Positions 9,766 through 18,754 of a DNA stretch of 64,000 nt are shown here, piece after piece. Both the position numbers and the translations under genes were made by a program. The notes beneath the pieces are model-generated. The model was not told where the DNA came from, did no database searches, and worked only from the letters and a program-made list of their open reading frames with translations. The stretch's first letter is position 1. Each line of letters begins with the position of its first letter. Source of the stretch: Allacma fusca (Eukaryota > Arthropoda > Collembola > Symphypleona > Sminthuridae); NCBI GenBank assembly GCA_947179485.1, contig OX359247.1, positions 5,733,060 to 5,797,059 on the forward strand, given 5' to 3'.

Positions 9766-12700
9766 ATGTTTTAAGTGCTACACATTGCCCCTACATCATG
9801 TGCTATTTTACCTCAGTGACAATTGATGCTTTAGTTGATACTGGTGCTACACATACATTAATTTTACGCAGTGCAGTGCCAGCTGAGAGTAAAATTTTGC
9901 CAGGTCCTCCCTGTCATATTATGACCGCTGACAAAACCAAACTTAAAACTTCCAGTGTAGTAATTTTGTGTTTTAAGTTAGATAATATTAATTACACAAC
10001 TACAGCTCATGTGTTAGATACTCTCACCCCCTCATTCATTTTAGGGTGTGCTTTCCTCAAACAATACACATTGGTTGTAGATGTTAGTCGTAGTATTATG
10101 TATAATTCACAAGTGACCCATTATCTTCGTAGTCATGCATACAATGAAGTGTGCTCAGTAGAATGTGGATGTTCATTACCAGTGAAGTCCTTGTTTACTA
10201 TTAATCTTCCCCCTCGACGTCAAATGTACATTCCAACCACGGATATGAATTCCACTCATACATGTGCATTCATTCCCAGCCCTACAGTAGAAAAACAACT
10301 TCAAGTTATTTTTCCTCCTGTCATCAACCATAGTAAAAATGTTTTATTGGCTTCCAATGTGTCTCGCTCTCCTCAACTTATTGTTGCAGGCACAATTTTA
10401 GGTTACTCACAACGGTATGAGTTTGTTCAAGCCCTCTCTTCTGTCCCAGTTATTCCCTCCGAAATTAAACCATTGACTACTGAACAACTTTCAGTTATCA
10501 ATATTAATTCTCAGCTTACCCCAGACCAGCGTCATGCTATTATTCAACTTTTAAATCGGTATTCTTATCTTTTTGCATGGAGCATTAATGATTTACAGGC
10601 TTGCATTCTCCCTCCTATGCGTATACAGTTGAACTCGGATATTCCAGTTCAGTCTAAACCGTATAGATTAAGCCCCCTTGAACGTGAAATATTAAAAAGT
10701 GAACTTGACAAACTCATACAGGCTAATATTATAGTCCCGTGTGAGTCTTCCAATTATTCAACCCCAGTGTTTTTAGTACGACAAAAATTAAATAAATGGA
10801 GATTAGTGTGTGATTTTACCAAATTGAACAAAATCACTAAAGATGAGTTATTTCCTCTCCCCCGCATTGATGATTTACTTTTCCAGCTCCGACATGCAAA
10901 ATATTTTTCCCCCTTGGATTTATTTAGCGGCTATTATCAGGCTCTGATTCATCCTGATGATAGGCATTTATGCGCTATTATTACAGAATTTGGTATATAT
11001 ATGTATCTCCGCGTTTGTTTCGGTCTCAAAAATGCTCCGGCTTATTTCCAAAAGTTAGCTATAGCAACTTTGGGACGCTTACGCTATACACATGCTGTAT
11101 CATATATAGATGATATAATTCCATACAGTCGTGATTTTCCTTCTCATTTAGTCGCCCTTGAATTAGTTTTTCAAGCTTTATCCCGAGTTAATTTTCGACT
11201 CAGTCCATGGAAATGTAATTTTGCTATGCAAGAACATATTATTTTCGGATTTTATTTGACCCAACAAGGATTAACAACGGAACCGGCTAAAGTGGCTGCT
11301 ATAATGCGCCAGCCGAAGCCCAATAATTTAGATACTCTTAGAAAATTTTTGGGCACTATAGGTTATTACCGAAGATTTATTTTAGGTTTTGCTCAGATTG
11401 CAGCTCCATTGCAGAGCTTACTCAAAAAACATTCTTTGTACCATTGGTCCAAGGATTGTGATGAGTCTTTTGAAAATCTCAAACAGGCAGTGTGTAAAGC
11501 CCCTGTGTTGAGACATTATGATGAGAATCGTCCATGTTTATTGTACACCGATGCGAGCAACCTTGCAATTGCAGGGATTCTCCACCAACAGTTTGAGGAT
11601 GGAGAGCATCCCGTTTATTATGTCTCTCGTGCACTCACTCCTACGGAGAAAAATTGGAGTGTCACTGAGAAAGAGTGTCTTGCTGTTGTATTTTCCACGA
11701 AAAAGTTACGTGAATTTTTATTTTTAAAGCCTTTTACAATTGTTACTGACCATCATGCATTATGCTTTTTAAAGTGTCAGCGTGACCCTACAGCTAGACT
11801 TACAAAAATGTCTATAATATTACAGGAATATAGGTATGTGATACGTTATAAAAAAGGCTCTCTCCATCGGAATGTGGATGGCGTCTCCCGTTGTCCATAT
11901 GCCATGTCTAATGATACACAATCTGAGGAGGATTTGATTTTACCCGGTTTTAACTCCTCTCTCATTACTCCTTTTGATCCGTTAATTAATCCTGACGACT
12001 TGAAACATGCTCAAGCAATTGATCCTGTTTTGCAGCGATTATTAACAAAAAAGCGCTCAAAAGTTACTTCCAACAGTGATGGTGTATATTTCATTCAGTT
12101 TAATCCTAGGCAACCCAATTTACTTTTAGTACCTAAGGCCTTGATTCCCACATTATTACATAATGCCCATAATCATCCCTTAGCAGGTCATCTTAGTTTT
12201 CGTAGATGTTTGGCAAGGATTCGTCCCTATTATTGGTGGCGATCCATGACCGCGGACACTTTTAAGCATTGCTCACAATGCCCCGAGTGCCAAAGTCGCC
12301 AACATCAGACTCGTCTACGGATGGACAGTCTTAAAATAATTCCCATAAAAATCCCCGCTAGTACATACGCGATGGATTTATTAGGCCCCTTTAAAGAAAC
12401 TCCTAGAGGTAATAAATATGTGTTAGTTTTAACTGACTTGTTTACTAAATGGGTTCATGTTTCATTGCTTCCTGTCAAAGATGCTGCGAATGTTTCCATG
12501 CATCTCGAACAATTTATTTTAACTTTTCCAGGCATGTCCACATTAATTTCTGATGGTGCCGCTGAATTTAAGTCGGCAGTTGTGCAAAAGTTAACACAAC
12601 AGTTTAACATTACTCATAATTTTAGTGTGCCCTTTCACCCCCGGTCTCATGGAGCCGTGGAAAGAGTGAACCAAACTTTAGCAATAATGCTTAGTAAGTT

Positions 12701-13421
12701 TGTTTCAGATAATCAAGATAATTGGGACGTGTATGTTCCATATGTAATTGCTGCTTACAATACCAGTGAGCATTCAGTTACAAAAATTTCCCCTTTCCAA
12801 GCATTTTTCGGGCGCCAGCCTCCAGCTCCCATGCTAAACTCGATCCCTAATTCCCTTTTAAGTATTACTCAGTTGAGTCCGAATCAAGTAAAAATTATGC
12901 ATCAGCGAATTGCTCAATTAATTCGCAAAGCTCAGATTCAGGCCAAGGAAAAATTTGATGCGCAATACAGACCCTTTGAATATAAAGTTGGTTCCCACGT
13001 TCGATTTTACTTACCACAGCGTAAAGTTGGTCTTTCCGATAAATTACTCTGTAGGTGGATAGGCCCCTATACAATTGTAAGTATAGATAAGAACAATAAT
13101 GCTGAGCTAGTTTTAACATTCCCTTCTCAAAGGTTGCGACCTAATGTCCGGTGTCATCTTTCACAGCTCAAGCTTATAAGTTTAGATTTAGGTAATGGTA
13201 TAATACACCCTGAGTATGTATACACAAGTGATGACCAAGATGAGTTTAACTCTTGGCTCAGTCATTTTCACTCCTCCGACTCTCCTGACATTTCCACTCC
13301 ATCATCATCTTCTGAAAGTGCGACTCGTGTTCCAGTTTTATCCAAAGTTTCGTCTCCATCTAAACTCCCACTTCCGGTGCGAAAATCTCAGCGATTGATT
13401 GATAAAGCCAAACGTGTATAA
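9462..13421 (+). CDS. pol: Gypsy Pol polyprotein (protease, RT, RNase H, integrase)
   Basis: An open frame of 1319 codons in the -1 frame relative to gag. Its apparent first codon is TTG inside gag, so the true N-terminus depends on the frameshift point. Domains in order, with residues counted from 9462: aspartic protease DTGAT at 126; reverse transcriptase with FGLKNAPAYFQ and the catalytic YIDD at 548-551; RNase H with LLYTDAS (Asp697), TEKECLAVV and VTDHHAL; integrase with an HHCC zinc finger ending CPEC; and the DD35E core Asp972, Asp1031 and Glu1067 (35 residues between the last two). A GPY/F-type motif (RWIGPYTIV) follows. I see no chromodomain. The frame has no internal stop or frameshift, so the enzyme set looks functional. 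Copying occurs in cytoplasmic particles and integration in the nucleus. Confidence 0.95.
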   Translation: MQQIWSFCSRLPVGKWTEGTQQSAPGSPKQSKSTTIPEPQQWPTELPKQQFPPQQQLQSQQSPKCSKSGTCFCASSTGCSSPASSSKSHSTVISTNYLPSVNVLSATHCPYIMCYFTSVTIDALVDTGATHTLILRSAVPAESKILPGPPCHIMTADKTKLKTSSVVILCFKLDNINYTTTAHVLDTLTPSFILGCAFLKQYTLVVDVSRSIMYNSQVTHYLRSHAYNEVCSVECGCSLPVKSLFTINLPPRRQMYIPTTDMNSTHTCAFIPSPTVEKQLQVIFPPVINHSKNVLLASNVSRSPQLIVAGTILGYSQRYEFVQALSSVPVIPSEIKPLTTEQLSVININSQLTPDQRHAIIQLLNRYSYLFAWSINDLQACILPPMRIQLNSDIPVQSKPYRLSPLEREILKSELDKLIQANIIVPCESSNYSTPVFLVRQKLNKWRLVCDFTKLNKITKDELFPLPRIDDLLFQLRHAKYFSPLDLFSGYYQALIHPDDRHLCAIITEFGIYMYLRVCFGLKNAPAYFQKLAIATLGRLRYTHAVSYIDDIIPYSRDFPSHLVALELVFQALSRVNFRLSPWKCNFAMQEHIIFGFYLTQQGLTTEPAKVAAIMRQPKPNNLDTLRKFLGTIGYYRRFILGFAQIAAPLQSLLKKHSLYHWSKDCDESFENLKQAVCKAPVLRHYDENRPCLLYTDASNLAIAGILHQQFEDGEHPVYYVSRALTPTEKNWSVTEKECLAVVFSTKKLREFLFLKPFTIVTDHHALCFLKCQRDPTARLTKMSIILQEYRYVIRYKKGSLHRNVDGVSRCPYAMSNDTQSEEDLILPGFNSSLITPFDPLINPDDLKHAQAIDPVLQRLLTKKRSKVTSNSDGVYFIQFNPRQPNLLLVPKALIPTLLHNAHNHPLAGHLSFRRCLARIRPYYWWRSMTADTFKHCSQCPECQSRQHQTRLRMDSLKIIPIKIPASTYAMDLLGPFKETPRGNKYVLVLTDLFTKWVHVSLLPVKDAANVSMHLEQFILTFPGMSTLISDGAAEFKSAVVQKLTQQFNITHNFSVPFHPRSHGAVERVNQTLAIMLSKFVSDNQDNWDVYVPYVIAAYNTSEHSVTKISPFQAFFGRQPPAPMLNSIPNSLLSITQLSPNQVKIMHQRIAQLIRKAQIQAKEKFDAQYRPFEYKVGSHVRFYLPQRKVGLSDKLLCRWIGPYTIVSIDKNNNAELVLTFPSQRLRPNVRCHLSQLKLISLDLGNGIIHPEYVYTSDDQDEFNSWLSHFHSSDSPDISTPSSSSESATRVPVLSKVSSPSKLPLPVRKSQRLIDKAKRV

Positions 13422-13468
13422 ATTTTTTGCTATACTTACTTTAGTTGCCCTACTGTGTCGTTTTACAC

Positions 13469-15340
13469 ATGCATCGTCATGAATTCTTCATCCCCCAACT
13501 CTCCAGCACCCCCGCAATATCCGACTCTCCAAGGCCAACTGACTCCTATGACTACGCTGGGAGTCAGGCCAATTTTCAAATTAGGAGAGAACCCTTGGTC
13601 GCAGTTAGCTTCGGTTACACTCCCTACGCCTTCCAATATCCCAGTTTATTGTCCGGTGGCCGAGTGTATTGTAAAAATTTTTCCCCTTCAGTTTTCGGAT
13701 GCAACTGGACAAGTCATTGCTGCAACGGATTGTTCAGTTCCCATCTACTCCAGAATTTTTCGTCACGTCGCCCTGGGACTTGTGTTACCCAGTGCTGTGC
13801 CCTTGCTCATAGATCAATTGAGAGGTGCTTATTGTGCGGCAGCGTACCGCCAGGCTATAACATGGAAACAATTGTTACATCAAATGAGGGATTCTCCAGC
13901 GGAATTCGTTCTGTCCACTCCAGTGATTTTAGTGGACCCTCAAATCCACATCGAAGTTTTTACCCAGTCAACACTCGAGCATCTCAAGGCAGTTCCGAAA
14001 CAACGGAAGTTGCTCCCTACCTCGAGTCCTTTAACAAATGCGAAGTATCATTGCCACAGTCGCCCGCCTATTCAAATGTCAGCTCCGAGTCACTCGCGAG
14101 CTCAGTTTTTAGTAGTTCCGCCAGAGATTCACCCCAACCCGGTACCTCCGGCGTGTCAAGATTTTTCCACCCCAAAGGTGACTCACCCCCAGTGTCAGTT
14201 CAAAAACCTGTCATTAATCCGACCCGCTCAAAGCGATCCAATTCGCGTGCGGAACGAGTCTCCTGCATATCGCCTTCCCTCCTTCGAAGTGCTCCGTTCG
14301 GGACTTCCGTCCACGACAGTTTCTTCCACAACGAGCATGATGAGCCGGCCTCCGCTCTCCTCGGAGAATCCGCCTCATCACCGGGAATCATCGTCCCACC
14401 TTCCGGGGACTCCTCAGATGACTCAGTCACATATGTCTCAACAGTTCCTGCTAAACGACAGAGGAGAATTTGTGGCCTCTCCACAAAGTTCACCACGCTC
14501 TGTGTTTTCTTCCTCATCTGCTCCGGCGGAGCGGCCCCACTACCCCCGCCCGGAGGATGGAACAGCTTACCATCCCTCACACATGGATTCAGTCTCTCCA
14601 AAATGAACAAGCAACAGGCTCTTTCCAACCAAAAGTTGGTAATTCCTCCTCAAAGGTCAGTAAGTATTAACACACTTCATTCTAAAGTTGCCCCAAATCC
14701 TTTTCTCACTGACATAAATAAGAAAAAGCGTGCTAATGCATTAAAAGTGATGGCTCTTGGAGCCGGTTTTGTGCTTGCTCCTCCCGTAATTTCTAAAGTG
14801 CTTGATTTTGTGCCTTCACCTTCTAATACCTTCAATCAAAATCTTTCTCCACATCAACTTCTCAAAGAAGATGTTACTAGTGCGAGTGAAAGTGTTAATT
14901 TCAGCCCTAACGTGACCTTGTCTCCCATGGAACAAGCCATACAAGATTTCAAGCTACTCCAACTCATGATGATTGCCGACCCTAAAACTTTCAACCTTGA
15001 AGACGTTGTAAAGTCCACCAAAGTTACACCAGCCCCTCCGACTGCACAAGAGCAGTCTTCGAAACTTCCAGTCATCCCTGCCGTCATTCCAACCCCCCAA
15101 TTTGAAGTTGGCCTCGGCACTGGTGATTATAATTTGGAATTCAGAATTTTCTCCATAACTGGTATTGTTTTCTTTACTCTTTTTGGTTTACTTTTAATCA
15201 TTTACGGTTGTTACCGTTACCGCCGCACTTCCTCGCGTCAACACGGACACCTCCAGCAGGCCGTCTTCGTGTCAACTCCTGAAGAAAATAACAACGCCCA
15301 GCATCCTGCTCCCGTTGTTACCTTCCCCCGTGCTTATTGA
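13469..15340 (+). CDS. Gypsy third-region ORF, membrane (envelope-like) protein
   Basis: An open frame of about 620 codons (ATG at 13469; frame open from 13445) in the -1 frame relative to pol and to the overlapping 13479-14606 ORF. The part beyond 14450 is the most protein-like. It has a hydrophobic stretch TLCVFFLICSGGAAP that could act as an internal signal/anchor, possible N-glycosylation sites (NFS, NVT), a second hydrophobic stretch (MALGAGFVLAPPVIS), and a C-terminal transmembrane segment FSITGIVFFTLFGLLLIIYG followed by a basic cytoplasmic tail. Position and topology suggest an envelope-like protein, but I see no clear cleavage site or fusion peptide. The part before 14600 is Ser-rich and may be a shadow of the other frame. 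Confidence 0.55.
   Translation: MHRHEFFIPQLSSTPAISDSPRPTDSYDYAGSQANFQIRREPLVAVSFGYTPYAFQYPSLLSGGRVYCKNFSPSVFGCNWTSHCCNGLFSSHLLQNFSSRRPGTCVTQCCALAHRSIERCLLCGSVPPGYNMETIVTSNEGFSSGIRSVHSSDFSGPSNPHRSFYPVNTRASQGSSETTEVAPYLESFNKCEVSLPQSPAYSNVSSESLASSVFSSSARDSPQPGTSGVSRFFHPKGDSPPVSVQKPVINPTRSKRSNSRAERVSCISPSLLRSAPFGTSVHDSFFHNEHDEPASALLGESASSPGIIVPPSGDSSDDSVTYVSTVPAKRQRRICGLSTKFTTLCVFFLICSGGAAPLPPPGGWNSLPSLTHGFSLSKMNKQQALSNQKLVIPPQRSVSINTLHSKVAPNPFLTDINKKKRANALKVMALGAGFVLAPPVISKVLDFVPSPSNTFNQNLSPHQLLKEDVTSASESVNFSPNVTLSPMEQAIQDFKLLQLMMIADPKTFNLEDVVKSTKVTPAPPTAQEQSSKLPVIPAVIPTPQFEVGLGTGDYNLEFRIFSITGIVFFTLFGLLLIIYGCYRYRRTSSRQHGHLQQAVFVSTPEENNNAQHPAPVVTFPRAY
13479..14606 (+). CDS. Gypsy third-region ORF, same frame as pol (unknown function)
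   Basis: An open frame of about 375 codons from the ATG at 13479 (MNSSSPNSPAPP); the same frame stays open from 13455. It follows the pol stop by about 60 bases in the same frame. It is Pro/Ser/Thr-rich in the second half. The first half is better mixed, with a moderately hydrophobic segment HVALGLVLPSAVPLL. I recognise no family and see no signal peptide or zinc motif. It overlaps almost completely with another long frame (13469-15340). ATG context (G at -3) is better here than at 13469, so both could be made by leaky scanning from a spliced RNA. Which frame is coding is not certain. Confidence 0.5.
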   Translation: MNSSSPNSPAPPQYPTLQGQLTPMTTLGVRPIFKLGENPWSQLASVTLPTPSNIPVYCPVAECIVKIFPLQFSDATGQVIAATDCSVPIYSRIFRHVALGLVLPSAVPLLIDQLRGAYCAAAYRQAITWKQLLHQMRDSPAEFVLSTPVILVDPQIHIEVFTQSTLEHLKAVPKQRKLLPTSSPLTNAKYHCHSRPPIQMSAPSHSRAQFLVVPPEIHPNPVPPACQDFSTPKVTHPQCQFKNLSLIRPAQSDPIRVRNESPAYRLPSFEVLRSGLPSTTVSSTTSMMSRPPLSSENPPHHRESSSHLPGTPQMTQSHMSQQFLLNDRGEFVASPQSSPRSVFSSSSAPAERPHYPRPEDGTAYHPSHMDSVSPK

Positions 15341-15702
15341 ATTTCATCAATAAAGTGCCTTGTGTATATAAAAGTGTGGTGTTAAAAATATTTTTAGTGT
15401 ATGTAGTACTTAGAATTGTGAAATTTAATAAATTGTCATAATTTTAAGTGGCTTCCAGTTGTGAAGCAAACTTGATAATGCCTTCCTTGTAAATTATCAA
15501 GTGTAAGTATAGATGAAAAATACAAAACCAATCTTTTGTCTCTCTTTTCTCTTGCTGTGACTATCTACTCTATCATTTTCAGAATTATACTTACCAGTAC
15601 TTATCATGGTATAATTTTTGATACAATTTTGGTCATTTATATTTTATTCATCATAAAATTGTTCACATTTTGAGGACAAAATGTTTTTCCCGGACCCCGG
15701 GA
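15341..15702 (+). other. Gypsy 3' untranslated region with polypurine-tract area
   Basis: Non-coding sequence between the last ORF and the 3' LTR. The bases just before the LTR (GAGGACAAAATG then CCCGGACCCCGGGA) should contain the plus-strand primer, although the purine run is poor, so the exact tract is unclear. Confidence 0.5.
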
Positions 15703-16236
15703 TGTAAGGTATACATACATAGTTGTAAGAAGTGTAGTTGTAAGAAGTGATTTTAGTCATGTAATAAAATTGTTATTAGTGTTAAAGGTCAGCTCTAGCT
15801 GCGTCTAGAGCAGAGTAAAGAATCCCTGACGAGGGACTTCTCACGCTCCACTTTTGGACGCGTCTTATCTTATGAAATGATGTAATGATGTATGAATCAC
15901 ACACGACAGTGTTAAAGTGTGTGCAAATCTTATTTGCGAACTTCAGTCTTAGACTGAGAGTTATTCCTTTCTGTTTGATTTTTAGAATCCTCTGAGATTC
16001 CCCTATTGTTTTATTTTAAGTTTCTGAAGTTATTGTTGAAGTAATTATCATTTCGTTTTCAGTTTCATTTTGAATAAACAATCAGCCTTCGGGTTGTTTC
16101 ATTCAATAATTGTCTGGATTATATTTGAGACTTTTATTAATTGTTTTCATCCAATTAATTACATTTTTAGCACGATTCATAATTAGTCAAGCTTGGAAAG
16201 TTACTCAAATGGAGTGACCTCATCATGACCTTAATA
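15703..16236 (+). repeat. 3' LTR of Gypsy element
   Basis: 534 bases matching the 5' LTR at all but two positions. It ends TTAATA, directly followed by the ATAC target repeat. Confidence 0.93.
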
Positions 16237-16813
16237 ATACATTACCCAGGAGTTATAAGATTATTTGTTTAAAGGAAAAATATTCTGTACCTAGGGCCAT
16301 GTTAATTTACTTTGATACACACAATTGCACAGATCTAAAGTTTAATAACATCCAGTTACCTTACGTTAACTGATTCATTTTTGAATCACGTATTATTTGG
16401 TCGAATTATATAAAATACTTTGAGAGAATAAACTTCAGATATATCTCATATATGCACTTTGAGATAAATTTGAGGGTATTTTCAACATGTATTTCGTATT
16501 TTCAATACGGTATTTTTATTTCATATTTTTTCTTTTTGTTGGAAGCAAAGTATTTCATTTTGTATCTTGCCAAAATGACTCCGGATATTTCTATTGTATT
16601 TTGTATCTTAACTAAGTTATACCTGGTATTTGTATTTCATATTTGTATTTGAACTTTTCTGAAAATTTATTTGCATTTTGTATTTGAATAGTAAATTTCA
16701 TGTATTTTCCACACCTCTGTGCCTCAGCAAGGCAAATGTAATTTGGCATGGCAGCAAGTAGTTACATGCAATAGCTAGCTCCGCAGTGCCATGGTCGTCG
16801 ATGCGGTTTTAAA

Positions 16814-17122
16814 GGGGTCGAATTTTTGTGGGAAGACGGGAAGATTCTTCCCAGGGAAAATCTCAAAGGGAAGGAATTCTATTTTTCGAACAGGGATTTT
16901 TAAATTGGTTGATCTTTTTTGGCAGGTATTTTCAATTTTGTTGACGTGTTTCAGGGAAATTTGTTAGGCAAACAGGGATTTTTAGATTGGTTGACCTGAT
17001 ATGACGTCTTGTTGGAAAATTATTTTTTCCAGCAGGGATTTTTGAAATCGTTGAGGGGACACTTGATTCAGCATGGAAATTCAGAAATGATCTTCCAGGG
17101 AGATTTACAAAAATCCGACCCC
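16814..17122. mobile_element. Small inverted-repeat element with internal tandem repeats
   Basis: The ends GGGGTCGAATTTTTGTG (16814) and ACAAAAATCCGACCCC (17107-17122) are inverted copies. Inside are three repeats beginning AACAGGGATTTTTA or the close variant AGCAGGGATTTTTG (about 16890, 16970 and 17030) with GGTTGA-like continuations. No coding capacity and no obvious target duplication. Open frames across it are not genes. Confidence 0.55.
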
Positions 17123-17421
17123 TCAATCTCATCAGAATTTGTGCAGACTACAATTTAATTACATATATTTCAGCACAAAAACCATGTTTTTGCTGTCGGG
17201 TTTGTCTCGTTCATTGCTTACTCTCGCTACTCTTGTTCTCAAAATATCTCGTTCTCGTATTTTTTAATTCACTATGTGATATGTAGTTATGTAACTAATA
17301 TCAAATTATAGTTAACTATGCTTTATCAGAATTTGAAGCACTAAACGACACAAGGATCCGAAAAAGATTTTTAAAATTGTTCGGGGCGGGGGGGGGGGAG
17401 AAGGAACATGAAGGTGAACGC

Positions 17422-17610
17422 TCATGTTAACATGGACGAATAAAACGTAATAAACTGCATGATGACTTCTATTGATGCGATAGCTTCAGCAGGATCTCCC
17501 AGCCATCCCATGGCCTTATAGACAGATGCAAGCTGAATCACCAATGTTGAAGTTAATACCATAACGACGATAGGAAAACGTGGGAGGGTATTTAATGTTT
17601 CAGGACACAT
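17422..17610 (-). CDS. Possible membrane-protein exon, unknown
   Basis: A 62-codon frame with two hydrophobic stretches (FPIVVMVLTSTLVIQLASV and a second around IEVIMQFITFY). It could be an isolated exon or remnant of a multi-pass membrane protein such as a chemoreceptor, but no splice partners are evident. It may equally be chance. Confidence 0.2.
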   Translation of the reverse strand: MCPETLNTLPRFPIVVMVLTSTLVIQLASVYKAMGWLGDPAEAIASIEVIMQFITFYSSMLT

Positions 17611-18754
17611 TGAAAACGTCCATGCTCTCTAATCACGCATGGCAAAAGCATCCTTCACATTGAGTTTTCAACACGTTAGTGTACTTGTAGCTTTGATGCA
17701 AATTCATTGGCATCTAATATGACCAGCCATTTTAAAAATTACGTCTGCAGGATCTAAAAAAAGCACGAAGGTTTAAATAAAGAGCAAATTCGTTGTTTGT
17801 GATGTTTTTAAATAATAAATTCCCATGCCTCAACAATATTACATGTTATGCGTTAGTCCCTTTTACAGCCTTACAACTGATTTGTTCCACCATGTACTCA
17901 TCTTAAGCATAATCGATATTATATGCCTGGGAAGGGTGACACGTACCCTTATGTTCAAATATTCAGTATATCCAGCCATTCGTTCTACCGAATTTAGACT
18001 AGAATATTGCCCCGACCTGTCTTATTGGCTCACATAGAGATTTCAATTTTTTATCGAAATTCGAAAATATTCTTTTCTTATGGAAATTGACATGCGCTTT
18101 AGCTGATTGTGAGACAGGGAGATCTTTACTTTTTGAGTTGGGAAAACCAGTTTTCACGACCTCTAGGACCGGAACTGGCCCGAAGTCCATAGCAGGTGTG
18201 GACATTGGGTCTCATTGTCTAATACATCTCAGCACGGAAAGTTTCGATTCGATGTGATTTTCCTGCCCGGGAGGTTCCCCCTGTAGGCGTCCTAACTCAA
18301 GCTATGTGATTTAATGCGGAAGAATGTAACGACCTATTTCTGAACCCCTACTACAAACATCCGAGATTTAGCGCTAGCATACAGTAATGGTGTGTACAAA
18401 TAATTGGTCCAATTTATTTCAATTTATGAAAAAGTTTGTATACACAGTATAGTTAGTGATGGTACGATGCAGACTAAAGAGTCCTAATTCCGCTTTACTT
18501 TTTCACACGGTTTACTTTGGTGCAGTCAAATATCAATATAAATATTGTGCCGTACTGAAGGAATGAAATACTTGTAAATTTTGGTTGTTGTGAATAAGAC
18601 TATTTTTCCGTATTTTCCTAATTGTCAAATATCCAAGGCTGGAGACGCATTGATCTTTTAGTAAGTTAAATGGAAATCATTTAGTGATACACCATTTCGT
18701 TATAGATTCCGAGGAGACGGATGGAATGTTTACAAATCTTTCGCATTCAAATAA
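17611..18754. other. No gene seen
   Basis: Intergenic sequence downstream of the receptor gene at 18755. I find no convincing exon or repeat. Confidence 0.5.

Larger units (their letters stand above)
7181..16236 (+). mobile_element. Complete Ty3/Gypsy LTR retrotransposon with a third ORF region
   Basis: A 9.06-kb element with two 534-bp direct LTRs, a primer-binding site, gag, pol (protease, reverse transcriptase, RNase H, integrase) and an extra coding region between pol and the 3' LTR, the arrangement of envelope-bearing Gypsy elements. ATAC (or AATAC) repeats at 7177-7180 and 16237-16240 are the target duplication. The two LTRs differ at only two positions and the main frames are open, so insertion was recent. 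It sits inside a hAT-like element. Confidence 0.95.
6720..16719. mobile_element. hAT-like non-autonomous element, split by the Gypsy insertion
   Basis: The left end at 6720 (CAGAGGTGTGGAA) and the right end at 16719 (TTCCACACCTCTG) are inverted copies. Immediately outside lie identical octamers TGCCTCAG (6712-6719 and 16720-16727), the 8-bp target duplication typical of hAT elements. With the Gypsy element and its short target repeat removed, the element is about 0.94 kb. It is filled with degenerate TATTTTGTATTTCAT-like repeats on both sides (6720-7180 and 16237-16719). I see no transposase. The nested order (hAT first, Gypsy second) follows from the intact outer duplication. Confidence 0.85.

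Noticed and set aside
9302-9826. Three ORFs of 135-170 codons overlapping gag in other frames or antisense
   Set aside because: They are shadows of the AAT-rich, Asn-coding part of gag and have low-complexity composition.
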